This document shows, in pieces, positions 24,039-30,213 of a DNA stretch of 30,213 nt. A model generated the notes under the pieces. That model searched no databases. It was not told where the DNA came from and saw only the letters and a program-made list of their open reading frames with translations. Location: assembly GCA_043802925.1 (NCBI GenBank), contig JAZDKP010000234.1, positions 1 through 30,213 of the forward strand. The letters run 5' to 3'. Position 1 is the first letter of the stretch. Every line of letters begins with the position of its first letter. A program made the translations under genes and the position numbers. Origin of the DNA: JAZDKP01 sp043802925 (GTDB lineage Bacteria; Fibrobacterota; OXYB2-FULL-49-7; JAEUSG01).

Positions 24039-24110
24039 TGGGGCGTCGACAAGTGGTAAGTCACCAGACTTTGGTTCTGGCATTCGTTGGTTCGAATCCA
24101 GCCGCCCCAA
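24039..24110 (+). tRNA. tRNA-Gln (anticodon UUG)
   Basis: Complete cloverleaf. The acceptor arms TGGGGCG (24039-24045) and CGCCCCA (24103-24109) pair fully, with A24110 as discriminator. The D stem is GAC/GTC, the anticodon stem CCAGA/TCTGG encloses CTTTGGT with anticodon TTG at 24071-24073, and the T arm is GTTGG-TTCGAAT-CCAGC. The T-G start of the acceptor is typical of glutamine tRNAs. CCA is not encoded. Confidence 0.96.
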
Positions 24111-24117
24111 TTAAACC

Positions 24118-24156
24118 GCCGGGCTTTTCCAGGTAAGGAAAGGCCCGGCTTTTTTT
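24118..24156 (+). terminator. Rho-independent terminator after tRNA-Gln
   Basis: Arms 24118-24130 and 24137-24149 form a 13-bp GC-rich stem with one mismatch and a 6-base loop, followed by seven T (24150-24156). It lies just after the tRNA and should end the ispE-spoVG-tRNA transcript. Confidence 0.9.
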
Positions 24157-24190
24157 ATCCTGAAATTATATATGTTTATTAATATCATGG

Positions 24191-24295
24191 TTGTATGTTG
24201 AAAGTCACTTCAATAACGGTGCCATTGTCCTGGACGAACCCACGAAGCTCCCGAATGGGACTCGCGTCACCATCCAGTTTATAGGAGGGAAATAA
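24191..24295 (+). CDS. Possible 34-residue antitoxin-like small protein (TTG start)
   Basis: From TTG 24191 the frame reads a 34-residue peptide containing NNGAIVLDEPTKLPNGTRV and ends two bases before the hicB ATG. The core 'G.IVLDEP..LP.GT.V' resembles short swapped-hairpin or DUF104-like antitoxins that give a single beta-hairpin unit. Its start is non-standard, and no Shine-Dalgarno sequence precedes it; a weak TTTATC...TATTAA promoter-like pair lies just upstream. It may be a real tiny antitoxin or the 3' remnant of a longer one removed by an insertion. No partner toxin was seen. Confidence 0.45.
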   Translation: MYVESHFNNGAIVLDEPTKLPNGTRVTIQFIGGK

Positions 24296-24297
24296 CA

Positions 24298-24507
24298 ATG
24301 AAGCGAGATACCTTTACCGCCGTCATTCACAAGGAAGAAAATTTCTATGTCGCCGAGTGCCCCGAAGTCGGGACTTTCAGTCAGGGCTGCAACATCGAGG
24401 AAGCTTTAAACAATCTCAAGGAAGCGACCGAGTTGTATCTCGAAGAGTTCCCCATGGAAAAAATTGATCGTACTTTCATGACGACCTTTGAGGCCGAGCA
24501 TGCCTAA
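24298..24507 (+). CDS. hicB: HicB-family antitoxin
   Basis: A 69-residue protein with the HicB fold signature: FTAVIHKEENFYVAECPEV, then GTFSQGCNIEEALNNLKEATELYLEE. In complete systems HicB neutralises the HicA mRNA endonuclease and represses the operon. AGGAGGG lies eight bases upstream of ATG 24298. The protein is shorter than HicB forms with a C-terminal DNA-binding domain, so it may not repress by itself. The start of the hicA remnant overlaps its last eight bases, the usual coupled arrangement, but hicA is disrupted, leaving an orphan antitoxin. Confidence 0.85.
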   Translation: MKRDTFTAVIHKEENFYVAECPEVGTFSQGCNIEEALNNLKEATELYLEEFPMEKIDRTFMTTFEAEHA

Positions 24508-24646
24508 ACTTCCAAGAATTTCAGGAAGCGAGGCCATTAACGCACTCGAACGCATGGGGTTTACACCGTCTAAAGATTGCCCCCCCCCTCCCCGGCACCG
24601 CACCAAGACAAACAGCCCCCCTCGTCCCTGCCGTGTTCTAAAGTAA
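24500..24646 (+). pseudogene. hicA: Truncated hicA toxin gene
   Basis: From ATG 24500 the frame gives MPKLPRISGSEAINALERMG, the normal HicA N-terminus. After about 26 codons it runs into a C-rich tract (nine C at 24580-24588) and then a proline/arginine-rich sequence to a stop at 24644-24646. The catalytic His motif (usually GSH, near residue 30) is missing. The break coincides with the left edge of the direct repeat at 24580-24684, so the loss probably came with arrival or recombination of that repeat. The missing 3' part is not found after the second repeat copy. Confidence 0.8.
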
Positions 24647-24684
24647 CCGATATTTATAATTACCACTCGCTTTCCATACGCCAA
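24580..24684 (+). repeat. Direct repeat, copy 1 (left boundary of the nucleotidyltransferase/HEPN unit)
   Basis: About 105 bp repeated at 25820-25925. The last 55 bases (24630-24684) are identical in the two copies; the C-rich left half is similar with small differences. The conserved part contains TATAAT within GATATTTATAATTACC. Short minus-strand frames across both copies look spurious because they diverge just outside the identical core. Confidence 0.85.
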
Positions 24685-24755
24685 AATGTTAGATAACGGA
24701 AATGGCAGCAAAGAAGTAGCATAACCCCTCAGCACGCATACCCATTATTTCATTG

Positions 24756-24784
24756 TTGACTTAGCCGCCACGTTTCATTATAAT
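24756..24784 (+). promoter_or_regulatory. Strong sigma-70-like promoter of the nucleotidyltransferase/HEPN pair
   Basis: TTGACT (24756-24761) and TATAAT (24779-24784) are separated by exactly 17 bp, close to consensus. The predicted start is about 24790-24792, 23-25 bp before the ATG at 24815. AGAGGATGA just before that ATG can serve as the ribosome-binding site. Confidence 0.8.
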
Positions 24785-24806
24785 GAACACGAGTTCATTT
24801 AAATGA
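24774..24806. promoter_or_regulatory. Tandem palindromic operator over -10, start point and leader
   Basis: TTCATTATAATGAA (24774-24787) is a perfect 14-bp palindrome covering the -10 box. TCATTTAAATGA (24795-24806) is a perfect 12-bp palindrome with the same TCATT/AATGA half-sites, centred 20 bp further. The inner half-sites also form AATGAAC-ACGA-GTTCATT (24782-24799). The layout suggests two dimers bound on the same DNA face, most simply the winged-helix protein encoded next. Confidence 0.65.
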
Positions 24807-24814
24807 GAGGATGA

Positions 24815-25378
24815 ATGTTTTACGAATTTATCCTGAATAAAGCGCCATTGAAGGTTCTCACCTTATTGTCCCTGCACGCCCATGAAGCCCTCTACGAGCG
24901 AGAAATCTGTAAGAGGACCGGGCTTGCTGTAGGTACGGTTAACCAAATATTAAGGGAGCTTCAGAAAGCCGGTGTAGTAAGCGTTGTCAGGAAGGGACGG
25001 ATGAATTTTTACCGGACTTCGGACAATCTACCGCTCATCCGGCAACACCGGGTCTGGGATAATTTGCTAAAAGCGCAGCCATTAGTCCAGATGCTAAAGC
25101 CCTTTTGTTCGCGGATAATTTTATTCGGCAGTTGCGCCGCTGGCCTGGACCGTCATGACAGCGATTTTGATATTGCCTTGGTGAGTGAGGCGCCGGCGGA
25201 AAAGCTGCGAAAGATTATTGACCGGGACCCGAATTTTTCCGGCATCATTAAACCGGTCATTTATACATTGAGCGAATACGCGTCCTTGAGTAAGGATGAT
25301 TCCTCTTTTTATCAGGAACTACAAAAAGGCATACTATTGCACGAAAAAGGAGGTGTGGCAGATGGCGATGAGTTATAA
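24815..25378 (+). CDS. Winged-helix/nucleotidyltransferase fusion (MNT-type antitoxin candidate)
   Basis: A 187-residue protein in two parts. Residues 1-70 form a winged helix (LYEREICKRTGLAVGTVNQI as helix-turn-helix, then a RKGRMNFYR wing). Residues 95-180 are a minimal nucleotidyltransferase with the exact GSx10DxD motif (G105-S106, D117, D119) of MNT proteins. In MNT/HEPN modules the MNT is an antitoxin that can AMP-ylate the HEPN toxin; here a DNA-binding domain is built in, so it can plausibly repress its own promoter through the palindromes at 24774-24806. ATG 24815 has a purine-rich site before it. Its end overlaps the HEPN start by 17 bp. Confidence 0.88.
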   Translation: MFYEFILNKAPLKVLTLLSLHAHEALYEREICKRTGLAVGTVNQILRELQKAGVVSVVRKGRMNFYRTSDNLPLIRQHRVWDNLLKAQPLVQMLKPFCSRIILFGSCAAGLDRHDSDFDIALVSEAPAEKLRKIIDRDPNFSGIIKPVIYTLSEYASLSKDDSSFYQELQKGILLHEKGGVADGDEL

Positions 25379-25817
25379 GTTATGCGTTGAGATGGGAAAG
25401 ATTACGAAGTTCGAGGTGGGTCTTAAAATGGTTAAGAAGGAATTGGATATCGGCAAGAATGATTTACAAGCAGCAAATGAGAGCCTAACAACGGGCGGTT
25501 TCAAATGGGCAACCATCCAAGGGTATTATGCCTTTTTCCATGCCGTGCGCTCACTTCTGTTTTTAAGAAAATTCCGGGAGAAAAGCCACCGCTGTTTACG
25601 GGAATCGCTTAAGGTGTTGTACATTGACAAAGGCCTGGTGCCGCCAGAGTATTATGATAAGTTTGCCGTGGCAATGGATTTGCGGGAATCCGCGGATTAC
25701 AAGAGCATCTATAGCAAGAAAGATGCGCTTTTGGTTATCAGCGATGCCAAAGCAATGATTGAAATTGCCGAGCAACTGATATTGGAAACGCCCGAAAACC
25801 CAGAAAAGAACAAATAA
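25362..25817 (+). CDS. HEPN-domain protein (RNase toxin candidate)
   Basis: A 151-residue all-helical HEPN protein. GYYAFFHAVRSLLFLRKF and REKSHRCLRESLKVLYIDKG match the widespread HEPN partner of nucleotidyltransferases; R69-x6-H76 (RKFREKSH) fits the Rx4-6H RNase signature. The acidic-aromatic segment RESADYKSIYSKKDALLVI is typical of the same family. The start at 25362 is decided by AAGGAGGT seven bases upstream; the longer frame from 25296 overlaps the upstream gene needlessly. It is translationally coupled to the nucleotidyltransferase. The stop is immediately followed by the second direct-repeat copy. Toxicity and target RNA are inferred from family only. Confidence 0.88.
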   Translation: MAMSYKLCVEMGKITKFEVGLKMVKKELDIGKNDLQAANESLTTGGFKWATIQGYYAFFHAVRSLLFLRKFREKSHRCLRESLKVLYIDKGLVPPEYYDKFAVAMDLRESADYKSIYSKKDALLVISDAKAMIEIAEQLILETPENPEKNK

Positions 25818-25819
25818 TT

Positions 25820-25925
25820 CCCCGCCACCCCCGGCACCGTACCAAGACAAACATTCCACCCCTCGTCTCAGCCGTGTTCTAAAGTAACCGATATTTATAA
25901 TTACCACTCGCTTTCCATACGCCAA
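25820..25925 (+). repeat. Direct repeat, copy 2 (right boundary of the nucleotidyltransferase/HEPN unit)
   Basis: Second copy of the repeat at 24580-24684, in the same orientation and offset by about 1.24 kb. Positions 25871-25925 are identical to 24630-24684. It begins two bases after the HEPN stop codon and ends about 40 bp before the next gene. Its TATAAT (25896-25901) could serve as a -10 box for that gene, but no good -35 was seen. Confidence 0.85.
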
Positions 25926-25966
25926 GATATTAAATTTATGCATAGAGATAACGAGGAGGCCTTGCA

Positions 25967-26803
25967 ATGATAAGCGTGTTCGATTATGATGATTACCGGC
26001 AATACCTGGCCGCTTATTATACAGAGAAAAAGAAAGGCAATCCAAGTTACTCCTATAAAGTTTTCACCGACAAGGCCGGATTCAAAGACAAGAGTTTTAT
26101 CTACGCGGTCATTCAGGGTACCAAGAACCTGGGCAAGTCCAGCATATTCCAGGTTTCACAAGCCATCGGGCACAACAAGGCCGAGAACGAATATTTTGAA
26201 AACCTCGTGGGTTTTACCCAGGCCAAAAGCCTCCAGGAAAAGAACCACTATTTTGAACGCCTGAAAAAAGCCAGGGGCGCCGGCAAGGCCAGGCTTTTGC
26301 GGCAAGATGAATATGCCTATCTCTCCCAATGGTACCATGTCGTCATTCGCTCGCTCATCCACCAATTCGGATTCAAAGACGATTACGCCTGGCTCGCAAA
26401 GAACGTTCACCCTTCCATCCTTCCCACGCAGGCGAAAAAATCCGTGGCACTTTTAGAAAGGCTCGGCCTGGTTGTCAAAACTTCCGGCGGTTCTTACAAG
26501 GTGGTGGACAAATCGCTCACAACAGGCCCGGAAATTCAAAGCCACGCAGCCCTCAATTTTCATACAGAGATGGGCAAGCTGGCTCTGGATGCAATCAATA
26601 GCCTACCCAAAGACAAGCGCTTCCTTACCGGCCTAACGCTTGGTATTTCAAGAAAGAGTTATGATGCCTTGTGCGGCAAATTACAGGAGTTTGTTGCCGA
26701 AGCCCTGCAGCTTGCGGAAAAAGATGAAGATTCCAATAGTGTTTATCAGATAAATTTTCAGATGTTTCCAGTCTCTAATACCGGTATTCAACGGAGGCCC
26801 TAA
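25967..26803 (+). CDS. TIGR02147/DUF4423 family protein
   Basis: A 278-residue cytoplasmic protein that starts with the family's signature ISVFDYDDYRQYLAAYYTEK and continues with YKVFTDKAGFKDKSFIYAVI and YFENLVGFTQAKS. The family was defined from a large paralogous set in Fibrobacter succinogenes and is common in Fibrobacterota and some Deltaproteobacteria-like groups. Its N-terminal helices resemble a helix-turn-helix, and a regulatory role is suspected but not shown. ATG 25967 has AGGAGG seven bases upstream. The stop codon is directly followed by the ATG of a lipoprotein gene, whose ribosome-binding site (CGGAGG) lies inside this gene's last codons, so the two are co-expressed. Confidence 0.88.
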   Translation: MISVFDYDDYRQYLAAYYTEKKKGNPSYSYKVFTDKAGFKDKSFIYAVIQGTKNLGKSSIFQVSQAIGHNKAENEYFENLVGFTQAKSLQEKNHYFERLKKARGAGKARLLRQDEYAYLSQWYHVVIRSLIHQFGFKDDYAWLAKNVHPSILPTQAKKSVALLERLGLVVKTSGGSYKVVDKSLTTGPEIQSHAALNFHTEMGKLALDAINSLPKDKRFLTGLTLGISRKSYDALCGKLQEFVAEALQLAEKDEDSNSVYQINFQMFPVSNTGIQRRP

Positions 26804-28534
26804 ATGGTTAAAATAAAACTCCTTTCCATTATAGCTATTATCGCGATGTTTTTCGCTGGATGCAGCAAAGAGCCTACAGGGCCCGTTGCCGGAGACGGCA
26901 CACATGTGGGCAACGCCCTCGTTTCCGGCCAACTTTTCAAAGGCAACGGCCCCGCCATCGGCGCAAAAGTCTTCTTCGTGAAGGTCAATTACGATCCTTA
27001 CTCCAAGACCCTGGGCAAAACTCTGGCGATAACAGACACCGTTACCACCGACTCAACGGGCACATACGGCACAAACGATTTGGACACCGGCACCTACAAC
27101 GTCTTTGGTGTGGGCACCGACGGCAATTTGAGCCTTGAGGATTCCATTCATGTTACCGGCGATTCCCAGGTTGTGCCGCCCGACACCCTCAAGCTGCCCG
27201 GTTCACTCGCCGGCATTATCAAAATGCAGGGCACGGATGACCCGCGCACGGTGTTCGTTATACCCTTAGGCACAAACGGGTTTGCGTCCACCAGCATTAC
27301 GGGCGGTTTCAGCCTCACTGATATGGCGGAAGGGCCGTACAGCGTCCGGTTCTTGAGCATTCTGGACAGATACCTGCCCCTGGACACGACTTTCACGATT
27401 ACAGCGGCTAAAGATTCGATTTTGCCGGATTCAATCGTGCTGCCCCTTAAAATACCCACTCCGACAGGTTTTAAGGCTGCCTACGACACGTTAACACAGG
27501 TTGTGACCCTTTCCTGGGATAAAGGCGATAGCAGCCGCGTAAGGGGGTATAACGTGTACCGGCAGCAAGTGGACTCGGCAGAGGTCAAAGTCAACCCACA
27601 GCCCCTTTTAAGCCCCTTGTATGTCGATTCTACGGGGGTTCAGGACCAGACGTACATCTACAGCGTGGTTGCCGTGGATTTCGAGAACAATCCGGGCATT
27701 AGAACTGCGGGGGACAGTGTAAAGATAGTGAGTGCTTTTCAATTCCTAATGGCTATGGGTTCGGCAGGCACCAGCGATGGACAATTTAATGAACCTGGAG
27801 AAATGGCTGTCGATTCATTGGGTAATATTTACGTCTTAGACCCTTTCAATACTCAAGGAAAAATCCATAAATTTAGCAGTGCCGGGCTGTTTGTTAAGAC
27901 TTGGGTGGCAGGAGCCTTTGACGAACTGCGAGACATCGAGATAACCAGGGATACCCTATATGTCCTTGATCGAAAGAATAAAAGAATCAAATTGTTCAAT
28001 ACTGCGGGGGATTCTTTGCACACTTGGGCTTTCACTGCCTCGGCCAATCCAATGAGCTTCACCTTGCAAAACAACTGCGCTTTCATCCTCGACAAGCAAA
28101 ACAACCAGATTCTCAAATACACCCTCGGGGGGGATTCGCTCACCGCCTGGTCGGGTATGGGTAGCAATAAATTTAAAGCATTGGTATCGATTTCGAATTC
28201 CAACAATGGTTTATTCTATTTGTTGGATTCCGATTCTTTAGGCTATGTTGCTGATAGTCTAGGCAATTTGGTATCTCAATTCAAAGTCGATCGAAATGCA
28301 GTGGTCGCTGCGTATTCACAATGGTTTCTTTTAAATAGTGGCAATTTAATTTATACTGGAATAGAAAATAATATGATTTTCGTAATTGATATAGCGGGGC
28401 ATTTGCTTGCTAAATTCGGGGAATCTGGTACGGGGAATGGTCAGTTCAAGTATCCTAATTCTGTTATTGAATACGCCAATAAAATATTTATTTCCGATGC
28501 TCAGAATAGTCGTATTCAGGTTTTTAATGAATAA
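26804..28534 (+). CDS. Surface or periplasmic lipoprotein with carboxypeptidase-regulatory-like, FnIII-like and NHL propeller domains
   Basis: A 576-residue lipoprotein. The N-terminal signal ends in FFAGC, giving C20 as the lipidated cysteine. Residues ~35-215 hold two carboxypeptidase-regulatory-like beta-sandwich modules (GNALVSGQLFKGNGPAIGAKVF; SLAGIIKMQGTDDPRTVFVI). Residues ~220-310 form an FnIII-like domain (LSWDKGDSSRVRGYNVYRQQ). From ~311 to the end there is an NHL-type beta-propeller, opening with GSAGTSDGQFNEPGEMAVDS and closing with GTGNGQFKYPNSV...RIQVFNE. NHL propellers bind proteins, glycans or other ligands; no enzyme motif is visible. The start abuts the TIGR02147 stop (TAA-ATG). 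The 3' half is visibly AT-richer than the 5' half, which may mark a domain-level acquisition. Confidence 0.88.
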   Translation: MVKIKLLSIIAIIAMFFAGCSKEPTGPVAGDGTHVGNALVSGQLFKGNGPAIGAKVFFVKVNYDPYSKTLGKTLAITDTVTTDSTGTYGTNDLDTGTYNVFGVGTDGNLSLEDSIHVTGDSQVVPPDTLKLPGSLAGIIKMQGTDDPRTVFVIPLGTNGFASTSITGGFSLTDMAEGPYSVRFLSILDRYLPLDTTFTITAAKDSILPDSIVLPLKIPTPTGFKAAYDTLTQVVTLSWDKGDSSRVRGYNVYRQQVDSAEVKVNPQPLLSPLYVDSTGVQDQTYIYSVVAVDFENNPGIRTAGDSVKIVSAFQFLMAMGSAGTSDGQFNEPGEMAVDSLGNIYVLDPFNTQGKIHKFSSAGLFVKTWVAGAFDELRDIEITRDTLYVLDRKNKRIKLFNTAGDSLHTWAFTASANPMSFTLQNNCAFILDKQNNQILKYTLGGDSLTAWSGMGSNKFKALVSISNSNNGLFYLLDSDSLGYVADSLGNLVSQFKVDRNAVVAAYSQWFLLNSGNLIYTGIENNMIFVIDIAGHLLAKFGESGTGNGQFKYPNSVIEYANKIFISDAQNSRIQVFNE

Positions 28535-28539
28535 AGAAA

Positions 28540-28567
28540 ATCCCAGCCCCTTGCAAGAGGCTGGGAT
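28540..28567 (-). terminator. Hairpin between convergent genes, probable terminator
   Basis: ATCCCAGCC (28540-28548) and GGCTGGGAT (28559-28567) form a perfect 9-bp stem. On the minus strand it is followed by TTTCTTTAT, so it best serves the beta-helix gene ending at 28589. It lies 5 bp after the lipoprotein stop and may also protect that transcript's 3' end, although no T-run follows on the plus strand. Confidence 0.65.
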
Positions 28568-28588
28568 CTACAAACAGCATTCAAATAC

Positions 28589-30213
28589 CTATTTCGCAAC
28601 CCATCCAGTGCCACCGGTACCAGATTCTTTCACATAGAGAGTGGTTCCGGCACCACCGTTTGTGTTGAGGTAAAGCGATCCAGGATTTGCCACAACTGAA
28701 TTGGTGTTTGGATTACCAGCGCCACTGATAATCCTTGGCCCGTTCACATCAATGTAACCACTGGCTTTAATATTTCCCACAACATCCAACTCTTCACAAG
28801 GGGTATCGGTTCCTACCCCAACACCGCCAGTGCCGTTTGGCTTCAGGCAAATATGGTTATTACTCGCTGTCGTTTCGATATGCACATCATTGTTTGATGA
28901 AAGGTATAGCGAGTCACCCCACACATTTTTCAAATAGCTTGAGGTGTCGCCTAAGCTTAACTTGGCTTCGCTGCCACTCTGCCATCCAGCTGGCGAATCA
29001 TCGTCAATCAGCATTTCACCGCGAAGGTGAAGCGTGGATTGCGGATCGACCGTCCCAAATCCGAGCCTCTTTGCATCACCAGCACATGACTGTTGCCTAT
29101 GAGCGCTGCAATGATCAATGACACCCCCTGCATTTGTATAAAAAATCTCATCCGTTCCACCGTCCGTTACAATGTCAAAATGACAATTAAAGATATGTGC
29201 ATTGGCGCCGTCTGCATAAACCGGTTTTGTATGAACAGTCGGGATATCACGATCCCATTTCCAAAAATGCAGTTGCGCGAATATCCCATAAAAATACACC
29301 TCAGCCTGAGGGGTAGTACCGCATACATGTAGCCCTACATCACCGTCCGTACGTAATTCTATTTTCACGCCTCGCAGCTTGCCAAAACCGAAAGAATTGT
29401 TTCCTCCATAATACCCTTGAGCATTTGTTATTGCATTACTCAAATTATTATCCACGACAAAAGTGTTCGCATTTGACACACCTTCAATAAAGACAATATA
29501 GAATATTTCAAAAGTTCCCGAAGAACCGCTTGGCAGGCACACACAGTCCCCGGCAGACCGTCCATGGTTTGTACAAGAAATGGTTTTGTTGCCTGTCCCG
29601 CTGCTAGTTGCCAAACTTGGCAATGCGATATTTCGCCTCTCAAAATAGACCGCAGCTTTATTATAATCAAAAGAAACGTCTTGCAAAGTCCAATCTTCTA
29701 TCCAATTATTGTAATTATAAAACCATAGCGCTTTCCCCTCCGAATATCCATAAAATGTCACCCGTTCGATTACAAATCCGTTCATGTCACCGACCTGAAG
29801 ACCTGCGGAATCAGCACCTGTTTGACCGTACTCGGCCATTAATGAAAAATCCATGGCGAACCATCGGTTAGAGCAGGCTGATCCCATAGGACCAATACGT
29901 TTAAAACAAATATGGTTGCTTGCGTTATCCCGATGTATGATCAATGTCTGAATATTTGCCGTACCACTGGCAAGCGTTTCACCTCGCCCTTGTCCTTTCA
30001 GATTGAGTGAACAGGGAATAACATGTCCACCAGTTGTATAGAACCTGCCGGCCGGAAGAATGAGCACTCCAAACCTTCCCGGAGCACCGCTGTCATCAAG
30101 CATGGCGGCGTTTATGCGTGCGGTGTTTTCTGTTATAGCATCATTAACAGTATCGGAGTCGTTCGGATCATATGCAACAACCCCAAACCACGCCAAGTGC
30201 GTTATTCCCGGCT
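28589..30213 (-). CDS. Tailspike-like pectate-lyase-fold beta-helix protein, 5'-partial
   Basis: The frame is open to the right edge of the window, so the true start lies outside; the apparent TTG at 30196 is internal (codons before it read PGITH). The visible ~540 residues begin with a pectate-lyase-superfamily cap (WFGVVAYDPNDSDTVNDAI, then GVLILPAGRFYTTGG and LKGQGRG), as in phage tailspikes and exported beta-helix proteins, followed by beta-helix rungs. The C-terminal ~170 residues are Gly/Asn-rich and contain repeated GFGTVDPQSTLHLRG- and GVGTDTPCEELDVVGNIKA-type units, seen at the ends of tail-fibre-like and some secreted proteins. The AT-rich composition differs from the GC-rich core genes. 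Prophage or surface-glycan role is inference; no other phage gene is in view. Confidence 0.75.
   Translation of the reverse strand, partial: PGITHLAWFGVVAYDPNDSDTVNDAITENTARINAAMLDDSGAPGRFGVLILPAGRFYTTGGHVIPCSLNLKGQGRGETLASGTANIQTLIIHRDNASNHICFKRIGPMGSACSNRWFAMDFSLMAEYGQTGADSAGLQVGDMNGFVIERVTFYGYSEGKALWFYNYNNWIEDWTLQDVSFDYNKAAVYFERRNIALPSLATSSGTGNKTISCTNHGRSAGDCVCLPSGSSGTFEIFYIVFIEGVSNANTFVVDNNLSNAITNAQGYYGGNNSFGFGKLRGVKIELRTDGDVGLHVCGTTPQAEVYFYGIFAQLHFWKWDRDIPTVHTKPVYADGANAHIFNCHFDIVTDGGTDEIFYTNAGGVIDHCSAHRQQSCAGDAKRLGFGTVDPQSTLHLRGEMLIDDDSPAGWQSGSEAKLSLGDTSSYLKNVWGDSLYLSSNNDVHIETTASNNHICLKPNGTGGVGVGTDTPCEELDVVGNIKASGYIDVNGPRIISGAGNPNTNSVVANPGSLYLNTNGGAGTTLYVKESGTGGTGWVAK

Noticed and set aside
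24406..24735. Minus-strand ORF across repeat copy 1, similar to one across copy 2 (25596-26045)
   Set aside because: Similarity is limited to the identical DNA repeat and the frames diverge outside it, so these are non-coding repeat translations rather than a gene family.
24580..25925. Integron cassette with attC sites
   Set aside because: No core-site consensus (RYYYAAC / GTTRRRY), attC-like fold or integrase gene was seen; a plain direct-repeat-bounded unit fits better.
1..30213. CRISPR array, rRNA genes or insertion sequences
   Set aside because: No regularly spaced repeats, no rRNA-like sequence and no transposase-like protein were found on either strand.

Overview
The window looks like a chromosomal segment of a Gram-negative bacterium of the Fibrobacterota or a close FCB-group relative. 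Three things point there: a TIGR02147/DUF4423 protein (a family best known as a Fibrobacter paralogue set) directly upstream of a secreted lipoprotein; a giant exported protein ending in a T9SS-type sorting domain; and lipoprotein/NHL and FnIII-like secreted proteins. Assignment below phylum is not possible from this sequence alone.

Layout. 1-347 is non-coding and carries a REP-like palindromic element. 348-3503 (-) is a lone type IIG restriction-methyltransferase of more AT-rich composition. 3573-4664 (-) is a radical SAM/SPASM protein, divergent from a small nucleotidyltransferase toxin-antitoxin-like pair (4782-5358, +). 5364-9810 (-) holds a class I adenylate cyclase whose start overlaps the end of a GH2 beta-mannosidase. 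A polysaccharide-deacetylase-like protein (10006-11013, +) converges on a 2338-residue exported beta-helix/FnIII protein (11043-18059, -). 18251-22409 (-) is a GH38 alpha-mannosidase plus a spore-photoproduct-lyase-like radical SAM enzyme. 22483-24110 (+) is a housekeeping string: DUF2279 protein, ispE, spoVG, tRNA-Gln(UUG), then a terminator.

Beyond the tRNA the composition becomes visibly more AT-rich and the content accessory: a HicB antitoxin with a wrecked hicA, a winged-helix nucleotidyltransferase/HEPN pair bracketed by two ~105-bp direct repeats, the TIGR02147-lipoprotein pair, and the 3' part of a tailspike-like beta-helix gene running off the right edge. This looks like an island or insertion hotspot downstream of tRNA-Gln.

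How the genes fit. Alpha- and beta-mannosidase, the deacetylase-like protein and the exported beta-helix protein suggest processing of mannose-containing glycans. The class I adenylate cyclase, together with one perfect and one near-perfect TGTGA-N6-TCACA palindrome in intergenic DNA (4702-4717 and 18209-18224), suggests cAMP-CRP control of part of this region. The most notable accessory feature is the repeat-bounded nucleotidyltransferase/HEPN cassette with its own strong promoter and tandem operator, which appears to have truncated hicA.
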